Assembly: GCF_000004075.3 (NCBI RefSeq)
Contig: NC_026657.2
Location: 30,908,408-30,972,407, forward strand
Source of the DNA: Cucumis sativus
Lineage: Eukaryota; Streptophyta; Magnoliopsida; Cucurbitales; Cucurbitaceae
Direction of reading: 5' to 3'
Length of the DNA: 64,000 bases
The notes beneath the pieces are model-generated. The model ran no database searches. It was not told where the DNA came from and saw nothing but the letters and a program-made list of their open reading frames with translations. Below are positions 1-10,600 of this stretch, piece by piece (the first letter of the stretch is position 1; each line of letters begins with the position of its first letter). The position numbers were made by a program, and so were the translations under genes.

Positions 1-296
1 AAAAATTTGACGAACAACTATAGAAATTTCAAAGAAACGGTTTGTATACAATAATGTCCTGTATGAGTTGGAAAAAAGTATTGAGTGAGTTCAACCTATT
101 AATTTATGACAAAATTATTCCACACCATAATATTTCCGGTATCATGTTCATGTCAATTATGAACTTTGGGCCAATGCATTGTTCAAAAAAATTGTATATA
201 AACATAAACCCTAGAGGTATGCATACACATTGCTAGTCGAACACACAATCAAACCAAATTGTCTAATTCAAAAGTATTTTTTAAATCTTTAACACT

Positions 297-350
297 ATTT
301 TTTAACAATTAGTAAATTGTACATATACTAAATGCTAATTGTTAAAAAAT
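297..350. repeat. Perfect 16-bp inverted repeat
   Basis: The left arm ATTTTTTAACAATTAG (297-312) is the exact reverse complement of the right arm at 335-350, with a 22-nt spacer. It can form a hairpin or be the end of a small decayed MITE. No target-site duplication was identified. Confidence 0.75.
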
Positions 351-397
351 TAGGTTTAGTGGTCTCGATTGAAATTAGGTTTAGTGGTCTCGATTGA
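348..397. repeat. 25-bp tandem duplication
   Basis: Two adjacent copies of a 25-bp unit whose core is TTTAGTGGTCTCGATTGA, offset by exactly 25 bases. The first copy starts inside the right arm of the 16-bp inverted repeat. Confidence 0.85.
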
Positions 398-644
398 AGA
401 GCAGATGGAAAATTGACATGAAAATACTTCCATCCCTGCAGTTAAATTTCTTTTTCTTTTCTTTTCTTTGTTTCTTTCTTTATTATATTTGTTTTTGGTA
501 TTAAATTTACAACTTTCTAAATAATATTTTAATGATAAAAAGGGTAAATAGAAGAGAAAGAAGAAGAGGAAATCATTTAATTCTATAGTACGAATCAGCC
601 GAAAATAGAGTGCCCAAATTGGGAGATTTTCTCTTTTGCATTAA

Positions 645-682
645 GGGCAGGGCGCACCCTCCCCCTGCCCGCCTCTATATAG
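645..682 (+). promoter_or_regulatory. GC-rich hairpin followed by TATA-like element
   Basis: GGGCAGGG at 645-652 pairs with CCCTGCCC at 663-670 across a 10-nt loop. CTCTATATAG follows at 673-682. This GC-rich patch stands out against the AT-rich surroundings and looks like a core promoter, but no open frame follows it. A noncoding transcript, or chance, are both possible. Confidence 0.25.
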
Positions 683-3600
683 TTATTGATACTCTCCATC
701 ATCGGCCTCGTTTTATTTTATATAATCAACAATAGAAATTGTGATTTTTTTCAATTGATATCGAAATTTAACGTCGTTGTACTGTTATTTCATTGATGAA
801 TTTATTATAATGTGCGTAGTATTTAAATTCTTTTAATCGTGTTTACTTAAACATATTTTTAACGTAATTTGGTTGTGATTGAAATGGTTTATTTTATACT
901 ATATGATATTCACCATGATAGTTATTATTATCATTCATGGTTAATTAGTAATGGTAGTAATAATTGCAATATGTTTATAGATATTATACTATTGAATGTT
1001 ACATACTTTTCAAACACAATATTGATCATTTTTTAAGCTTAATTGAATGATATTTGTTGATTATGAATTAAAAACAACAAAATTAGGAAAGTATAATTAA
1101 GATAGAAGTTCAAGGAAAGGATTCAATCAAAGACCAAACCTCTCTACATTAATTCAAGCATGATCAAAGTATGTTTCATCCCAAAAAAATATTAAAGTAT
1201 TCATTTATTTTCAAACCTTGCATCTAATTTTTTAGATTTAAAAATGTATTTTGAAATTTGAAATTTGTTTTGTACTTAATAAGTCGGAAAGCATTCAACT
1301 TTATGTTTAGTAGACAATTAGCCTCTTTCAAAATCATGAATTTTTATTGGATAAAAAAGAGACGAAGGTATAAAATTGAGTAAGATATAGAATTCAATTA
1401 TATAAATCTACTATTTTTTACGATAATTTGAGTATGTTAAGAACGTGTCTAGTTGAACGGTAATAGATATATAATACCCTCACAACAATTAAAAGAAGTT
1501 GAAGGGGTGTCTCCTACAAGCAAATAGTAATGATTTGTTAAAAATAGAGTAATACTGTTTTGAAAATTTTAGCTGTTTCATCATTAATTTTTTGTTTAAA
1601 AAAGTATTAATATTAGTCAGCATCATTAAATACCTTTGAAACTTTTAGTTTAGGTTTGAATTTAAAATTTATGAGAATGAGAATAAATGCTACTACTACA
1701 AACTTCATTGTTTGTCTAATCAACTTACTTGTTTATATATATATCTTTTCTAGGAAAACAAGCATCAAATGGAAGAAATAAATATGATATTCAAAATAGT
1801 ATATTTGTCTTAATCGACAAGTGTTAGAACCCAATAAAAAAGAATTCCTCGGATCACTAGTCGCGTCGTTCGTGATCTCCCACCAAGAAGGGCAACTACA
1901 ACTTTTAGTATGTATTGAAAGCTTGAACCTCTGCTAAAGATGTCAACTTGAACACTTCCTCGTTGTACAACTTATTTGGTCATCTCAATTGAATACAAAT
2001 TCATTCTCCTCAATTTTAAAATTCGTTTTTTTAGATAATTTTATTTTCTATTCGATGGAGAACAAAGGGACGTTCCCATCATTCGGTGTATTTGTTTTCT
2101 TTTATTCTATTAAATCCTACTTTTCTAATTTTATATTGAATATGAGCTATTGAGATTCGCCTCAATCCGAATATACATGTTCCAATCCTTCTATGCCTCC
2201 TAGTGTTAACATTATCGACTAGTGAACCCTATGTAAGTTTCAAACACAAATGGATTGATCATTCTTCTTTCCTCAATATCAATTTGTATTTTTGTTACCG
2301 ATTTGAAAGAGATAAACGATAAATGAAATTTGATTTTTCAGTTTCCAATTGATTTATTACGTTTGGTTTAAAATAAACCTAACTTTTAACCAAATAATTA
2401 AAGGCTTGATGATACTTTTTCCACACTCTTGGAAACCTCAAACCCCCACGTTTCATTCTTTCGTAGCAAAAGCAAAAAGATGGGTCGTGATAGAGAATAT
2501 ATATTTTACCCAACCTTCATTTTTATTGAACTCAACTATATGGTTGGGGGAAAAGATCATCATTTTTAATTGATTGAACTATTTTTTTTAACAAGACAAA
2601 ATAAGGTAGAGGAAGATCTGTATATATACATATATATATCTTGGAATAATATTTCATTAAAACGAGTTCTTAAATTCTACAACTACTTAATTACATTCCT
2701 CTTTCAAAATGAGCAATCAATTGGTAAACATGTACATACATACTTGATAGACATGTTTTAGAAAATATAGCAAACAAACTATTTATGTTTAGGGTAATTA
2801 TAATTTATGACGATTTTATGAATAATAATTAAGTATATAGTAACATTTTTAAAAAGTTATAAAATATAACCAAATATATACGTGATAAATTTTTGTATCT
2901 AATAGATTCTTATGGTCTATCAGTGATAGATTTCTATTATTGATAAACATTGATAGATTTTGTTATATTTGCAAATTTTTAAAAATGTTTCTACATACTT
3001 CGATACTTTTAATTTAATAGTTATATTTGCAATTATCTTCTAACTTTATTTGTAAATGTAGTAAAATGTCACTTTTTATTTTGTGGCTGATCGTGGTAGA
3101 TTTAGATACAACACACATTTATCATTTTAGTGATAGACACTATTAAATGTTTATCTATGCTTGTCACTAGTAGGGAGTAAAGAAGAAAAAAAGAGTAAAT
3201 GAAATTGAAGCTCATAGTACAAAAGATGATGTAGCTCACACATGAAATGTTTAATGAGTAATTTGACATTTATATACAAAGGCTCGTAAATGCATGGGAT
3301 GATAAATGAAATAACTTGACTTTTTTTACCCATGCGTCTTATTTTCAACATCAAAATAACTAACAATATGTTCATTAAAGGCTTGACAATAGGAGCCTCT
3401 TTCTTTCTTTAAAAAATAAAAGTAAAATCTTCAAATATAGCAACGTTAAATCTGTCATCTTATGTATCAAAAGCAACTTTAGCTGAAGAGTTCATAGCTA
3501 GTATACACTCCAATCACTTTAAGTTAGTAGTTTGATTATCTCCATCTCCGTGTCAATTAACTTTTTATGTAATGAAATTCACACATTGGAAGTCTCTTTT

Positions 3601-4408
3601 CTAGGAGGTATCTCTTTTATCCTTCAATTCCCCCAATTCCTTTACTTATGAAGTGTAGTTAGGACGCTCCCACAAAGGGCGGTTGATGTTACTTGATAGG
3701 AGTTCACTTCGGGACCTTATCGAATGGATTACGAAACACAATCTTAGGAAGCCAATCATGAAAGTATGATACAACAGTATCTTTTAGTGTTTAATCAATT
3801 AGTTTATGTTAACTATTTAAAGAAAATAAAAGAAAACATACTTATGATTTCGATTAATTTCGAGATTAAAAATTCAATCCAGTAACACCCATCTCTTCTT
3901 TAGGGTATATTTATTTTTGAAAATGATTGAAGCAAAACCATAAATTCTTTTGGCACGATGCACATGTAATGCTATTTGTTTTTGTCGCTCCCAATTTATA
4001 AGACCTCAACACGTAGACACAATTTAATTTAAAACAAATCTCCAATTCTTTAATCACTTTAACATTCTTTAAAAATTAAACCAAAAAATAAATTTAATTG
4101 GGAAAACTTTAAATAAATCCACGTTCTCACCTATCTACCTTTTAATTCGGTGAAAAATAATGGTGAAATTATAAGATATCATAGACCAATTTACAAATTT
4201 AGTAAGCAAAGTTGCATAAGGCATCGTGACAATGACAACGGAAAAGGACGATCAATTATTACTGTTTAATAAAATAATAAATACCAAAACAAAAAGAGCA
4301 AATAGCAAAATTTTGGAGAGAGAATTTATGAACGTCTAATAATAGAATTCTATAAATTTTGTAAATATTTTGATTTATTTTATTATACTTAAAAATACTT
4401 ACAAACGA

Positions 4409-4460
4409 AGATTAAAGATATAAAATTTGAAATTAGATTAAAGATATAAAATTTGAAATT
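4409..4460. repeat. 26-bp exact tandem duplication
   Basis: Two head-to-tail copies of a 26-bp A/T-rich unit beginning AGATTAAAGATATAAAATTT, at 4409-4434 and 4435-4460, without mismatch. This is a simple recent slippage or duplication event. Confidence 0.85.
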
Positions 4461-7244
4461 TAAGAATTAAATTAAAAAAATAAAATTTAATGAAAAAATT
4501 TCAACATATTTGAAGTTGAAATAAAATTCATAATTTAAGAAGGAAGTAAAAGATATATTGAAATTTAATAGGTTGAAAGGTATGGAAGAAAAAAAGAAAG
4601 AGAAGAATGATACAAGAATTGAACCCAAAAACAGGACACGTGTAATAAATAATTGGGATGGTACGACACAAACCGAAACAACTTAAAGAGCTATAGAGGG
4701 AAAACGAACCATACTCATTTAATTTAATAAATTGAATTTGTTAATTCCATGTGACATCTACTATTTTTGATGAGGTTAGTAGCTCAATATTCTCAACTTA
4801 CATTTATTGTGCCAAAATAAAAACTACTTTTCAGATATTGAAGGTGTGTATTAAAACTGTCTCATATGTTACCATTTTCATATTTGTTATATTATGAAAA
4901 TAAGAGGTTAGCTTATAAAAATATATTGGGTAAAATAAAATTTTACAAGTTTCAAAATTTATATTATCAATTTTATCAATAAAGTTTTATCTCTAAAACA
5001 CTCTAAAACAATAACTAGTCAAGTAAAAAAAATATTTACCTTCAAAAATATATATATCATCGTTGTTATATGACGTGTGTTGTTGATATCGACTTACTTC
5101 ACTGCTTTTTTTATTTTTATTTTTTTCCTCCTCTCATTCAATGCAAATACACACTTTAGTAAAGTATAATAATAAAAATAAATGAAATAATAGAAATGCT
5201 CGACAATACTAAGACTTAAATGTTTTAAGAAAATTGTACCTTAGTAGTTTAGCATATGTTAAATAGCTAAATGCATTTTATTGATTTGACCAATTATTGT
5301 TTTAATATATTTTAAGAAAGAAAACTGATTTTGAAAATATATGAAATTTTGTGAGATTTTATGTAAATGAACGTTTAAATTATCGATGTTAGTGAATATA
5401 TCGAAGTCTTAATTTTACGTAAATTTTAATGGAATTAGGTAAAATTTCAACTACAATGGTATTTCTCAAAAATTATAAAAATAAATAAATTAGTAAGAAA
5501 ATGTTTTATTAGTAAATATGTATATACTTCAATCTTTATTTTTTTACTAGTAGATTTTTCTTCGATCTCACGAAAATATTAATTCATCTCTTATATTTAT
5601 ATAAAACTCGTGAAAATGTAAAAATATTGATATAATTATCGACATAGTGATAAAAATTTAATAATATAGTTTTAGCTTAAACTCATAGTTTTTAGGATGT
5701 GTGCTCATTAATTTGGTGCAAAAATTAAATTAACAAAAATGTTTTTTAATATTTTATTTTGAAGTTTACGAAAATTTATAAAACTTTTGGCTCAATTTAT
5801 TTTTCTAAACAAAACTTTAACTATTCCCATCCAAAACTATGTTATTTTTAAAAGTTTAGAAAACCTTTTTAATTTTTTTAAAAAATATTTTACAAGTTGA
5901 TTTCATTTTTTATAATTTATAAAAAAGAAAAAAAAAAAAAGCCCTACAAAGTATAGTAAAGTTAAGTATTAAAATGGATAAACACCCATAAATAATAGAC
6001 ATATCAACTGACTCATTTAAACATTTAAAAATCTTTAACTTTGAGTCTAATACTTTCGTAGTTGTTTTCGGAAAAAAATCAAAAAATCCAATGACATTGA
6101 TATTTTTGTAAAATTAAAACGTTTGATGTTCGTGGTTTGAATCTCCTCGTTTATGTAGTATTAAAAATGAGGTGAATATTGATTTATACCTCAAAACTCT
6201 AGAAGTTGTATTAATTTAAATCACGAATCAACAATAGTATCAATTTAAAATATGAAATTTTGTCAGTGTATTAATTTACACCGTTTAGGAAAACATCGTA
6301 TAAAACTTACAACTGTATCATTTAAACCATTGCACTCACATAAATGAATATATTTTTAAACATATTTTTCTTTGAATATTGTCTATGCACTTAATTCAAT
6401 AGTCAATTTTAATAAACTGAGATTTGAAGATGTTCAAGTACATTTAAAATGTAATCTATTGATGATTTGAAATACTTAGGGCTATACATTTGGTATTTGC
6501 CAAGAAAGAACATTTATTAATGAAACCATTGTGCATTAGTCCAAAGCCTATAAACAAATTGAATGCCAATGACACTATTCCCTTTCGCTAGCATTGTTAT
6601 AAATTTAAGTTAATAGCCTTTTATATTTAAATAAAATAAATACTCTTCCATTTATTGATCCAAATATCCAACGAATCAATGCTCACGAGAGTAATTTTGG
6701 TTCATGTTTGGATTGATTTTCTAGGAGGTTAAAAAATGTTTATAACTAAAAAATAAAAATACTGCTTTTTTTATACACATTTAAAAATTTAAACAAAACG
6801 AACGATTATATGATTATTCTATTTATCCATATGGAAGTGCTTTTAATGCTATCATTGATGAGACTTGATAATAAAACATCTTTATTTATTTTAAAAATGT
6901 CTTTCTAATACCACAATTGTAAAATGATGGATTGAATTGAACTTTCAAAAAGTTAATATAATATTAAATAATAGTTACAAATATAAAAATTAAATTCAAA
7001 ATAATTAAATACGTAATAACATTTTAAAAAATTTATAAATACAGCCAAATCTATTAAAGTTATAGGTGAAAGTCTATTACTAATGGATTATATTATAAAT
7101 AGTGGTCTATCAACGATATAACTTTATCATTTATAAACTTTGCTATATTTGTAATTTTAAAAATATATTATTATATACTTAATTATTATTTATTATTTGT
7201 AAAAGGGTCCTAATTATAATTATTTGCCACAACAACCGGGTGAA

Positions 7245-7315
7245 TTGGGCCAAGCTCATTATCTTAGTTATTGGGCTATGTTTTCAAACATGGGCTTTCG
7301 AACCTCAAGGCCCAA
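7245..7315 (+). promoter_or_regulatory. Cluster of four site II (TGGGCY) motifs upstream of KIN-5C
   Basis: TTGGGCC (7245-7251), TTGGGCT (7271-7277), TGGGCTT (7291-7297) and the reverse-strand form GGCCCAA (7309-7315) lie within 71 bp, about 360-430 bp upstream of the KIN-5C start codon. TGGGCC/T elements are known TCP-factor sites in promoters of genes active in dividing cells, which fits a mitotic kinesin. The binding itself is inference. Confidence 0.55.
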
Positions 7316-7520
7316 ATCCGAATCTGTCATTTCCACTAAAGGTTGGGGGCAAAACAGACATTAACCTCGAATAAAACAGCGTGGATCGTAAGTGATGTGA
7401 GCCGTCAGATCAACATTCCCCAACGTCTATCCGTCGATCTATTAGACGGTAGACACATAGCAAAGCGGCTCTCAAAATTCAAATTCTTCTCCTCAATCCC
7501 GCCTGTTCTTATTTTGGAGC

Positions 7521-7523
<3 letters not shown>

Positions 7524-7552
<29 letters not shown>
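7524..7552 (+). repeat. GA dinucleotide microsatellite in KIN-5C leader
   Basis: An uninterrupted 29-nt run of alternating A and G sits about 120-150 nt upstream of the start codon. It most likely lies in the 5' untranslated leader or at the core promoter. GA repeats are common in plant leaders and bind BPC/GAGA factors. Confidence 0.8.
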
Positions 7553-7555
<3 letters not shown>

Positions 7556-7674
7556 CGCCATTAGAGAGAGACAACTGAGGAGGAATCATAGCAGATCTGG
7601 TTTTGAAAGTGAAGAAACTCCTTTGGATTTGTTCCTTTCTTCTTGATTATCTGTTTCTCGCCGCCGATTGAAGG

Positions 7675-10600
7675 ATGTCTGGTCGTCACGAGAAGGAGAA
7701 GGGCGTCAATGTTCAAGTCCTTCTTCGTTGCAGGTATAAAAAACAATTATGGATTTGATTTTTGTTTATTTATTTATTTATTTTATTTTGCTTATTTTCT
7801 CTGATGATTTTGTTGAATAGCTTTTGAGAATATCGTGTTTGATCTTGTTGTAGGCCTTTTAGTGAGGAAGAGTTGCGAAGTAATGCACCGCAGGTTGTTA
7901 CTTGTAATGATTATTCTAGGGAGGTGACTGTGTCTCAGAATATTGCTGGAAAGCATTTTGATAGAGTTTTCACTTTCGATAAGGTACTCATTTCGAAAGT
8001 GTTGATATTTTGCTTTGATTGTTTTTACCATTCAGGAAAGGAAACTCAGACAGATAAAATTTATGGTTCTTGTTTTTTAATGGGTTTTGAGAGGAGCATT
8101 TCTTTGACTTAGTAAGTAGTCGGTACAAATCTTAAATCAATATATGGTTCTTGTTTATTTGTTGGTTCAGGTTTTCGGTCCTTCAGCTAAGCAGAGAGAC
8201 CTTTATGACCAAGCTGTAGTGCCCATAGTTAATGAAGTATTGGAAGGCTTTAATTGTACAATTTTTGCTTATGGACAAACTGGTACAGGGAAAACGTACA
8301 CAATGGAAGGGGAATGCAAACGATCAAAGGTATTTTGTGCGTCATCTGATCTTGGTGGTTTTGGTTTGATGCTCATTTTTGTTGATTTGAATTCATAATC
8401 TACCAGAGTGGTCCAAATGGAGAGTTGCCTCCGGAAGCAGGAGTTATACCCAGAACCGTGCAGCAGATTTTTGACACCCTAGAGGGTCAGAATGCTGAGT
8501 ACAGCGTGAAGGTGACTTTCTTGGAGCTCTACAATGAGGAAATTACGGACTTACTAGCTCCAGAGGAGATTACGAAAGTTGCTTTGGAGGAGAAGCAGAA
8601 AAAGCAATTGCCCTTAATGGAAGACGGCAAAGGGGGTGTTCTTGTGAGAGGTCTGGAGGAGGAAATTGTTACTAGTGCCAGTGAGATTTTTAGCTTACTC
8701 GAAAGAGGATCAGCTAAGCGTCGCACTGCAGAGACATTGTTAAATAAGCAATCAAGGTATTATCAAAGGATGGTTATAGGCTTTTAAGTTTCCTATTGAC
8801 TTGGCACCGTCTTTGTCTTTGGTAGTTTCCGTAGATATATTAACAGTTTAAAATGGTAATGATCTTTTTGCATTTCAGTCGGTCACATTCTCTCTTTTCC
8901 ATAACAATACACATTAAGGAAGCAACACCAGAAGGTGAAGAACTGATCAAATGTGGGAAGCTAAATTTGGTTGATCTGGCTGGATCAGAAAACATATCTC
9001 GTTCTGGCGCCCGAGAGGTTGCGTTCGATCATTTTCTTTGTTGTTAAACTTAAGATGACATCCACTGTGCTCCTTATTCTTAGTTATGATAATACAGGGT
9101 CGTGCACGAGAAGCTGGGGAGATCAATAAAAGTTTACTGACGCTGGGGCGTGTGATAAATGCACTTGTCGAACATCTTGGGCACATCCCATATAGGTTAG
9201 CTGATCAGTATTAGTGTTTTGATATATTCGTATGATGTTTAGTCTCTCTTTCATTTTACATTATAGTAATTTCCTACTTGACTGAACTTCAGGGATAGCA
9301 AGCTTACACGGTTACTCCGCGATTCACTTGGGGGAAGAACCAAAACATGCATCATTGCCACAGTTTCCCCTGCTGTTCACTGTCTCGAGGAAACCCTGAG
9401 TACACTAGATTATGCACACAGGGCCAAAAATATTAAGAATAAGCCAGAGGTTCGTCCTTCATTTCACTAAGCATCTATAAGTGTACTTGTGGTCGCTTGA
9501 TTTCTGTTGTTTTTGTTTTTGTCACTAGTTAAGTGTGCGAAGGATAATTAAATGCTTATCGAGGAAAATTCTTGTTCTGAATTTTGTGGCAAATTGTTAG
9601 CTTTGAGTTTGAGTATCGGGCGTTTTTTGGATTTGAAGAATTTGGGTTGATTCTTTCTGTGCCAGTTTTAATCTTATGTTTCTTTTTCCTGTCATTGTAA
9701 TAGGTCAATCAAAAAATGATGAAATCTACCTTGATCAAGGATCTCTATGGTGAAATTGACCGTTTGAAGGCAGGTGAGATGGTTTGGAGTTGGTTTTGAT
9801 GTGTGTTATTAAGGAGTTGGATTTTATATTACCGTTAACTTGTAATGGAGTGAGTGAAACATTGTCATTCTTCTTCCTCAGAGGTTTATGCTGCTCGTGA
9901 AAAGAATGGTGTCTATATTCCAAAGGAACGATACCAACAAGAGGAGAGTGAAAGAAAGGTTGGTCAAGTCTTTACTGCATGTAACATTTCTAATCAACTG
10001 TTGGTGTTTTTGGAATCTTCCTCATATTTTTCGTTTTATCATGAAAATTTTCCTTCTTAACTAATAGATTTTCTTTCTCTTAGGCAATGGCAGATCAAAT
10101 TGAGCAAATGGGAGTAACAATTGAAACCTATCAGAAGGTGACCCATCATATCCGAGATTAATATTCTGATTTTCGTTTTTTGCCTTTGTTATTACTAATG
10201 GCCAATGTTTTAAACAGCAACTAGAAGAATTACAAGAGAAATACAATATTCAATCAGTACACTGCTCTGATTTGAGCAAGAAACTTGATTCTACAGAGGT
10301 GAGCTTACCTACTAGCTGTGATATTTGATGTTAGCTCTTCAAGTAGTTAATTAATCACTTTGATCACTACAGAAAACTCTATGTCAAACTCAAAAATTGC
10401 TATCAAGCACCGAGGAAGAGTTGAAGAAATGTCAGTATTTCCTGAAGGAAAAGGATTTCGTTATTTCTGAACAAAGAAAAGCAGGTGCTTATAAATTTCT
10501 TCTTCGTCCATTTTGATACTTATTCCAGCTTAAAGCTTCAATTTGAACATACAAAACAGAAAACGCTCTGGCTCATCAAGCCTGTGTTCTGCGGTCGGAT

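Larger units (their letters stand above)
1..7230. other. AT-rich intergenic region, no supportable gene
   Basis: No open frame here is longer than about 80 codons and none resembles a known family. The sequence is dominated by A/T tracts. It contains a perfect inverted repeat (297-350), a 25-bp tandem duplication (348-397), a GC-rich hairpin next to a TATA-like stretch (645-682) and a 26-bp tandem duplication (4409-4460), each listed separately. The stretch around 1850-2250 is less A/T-biased but I recognise nothing in it. Confidence 0.7.

Noticed and set aside
7200-7674. Mitosis-specific activator (AACGG core) in the KIN-5C promoter
   Set aside because: Expected for a G2/M kinesin, but no AACGG or CCGTT core was seen in this interval.
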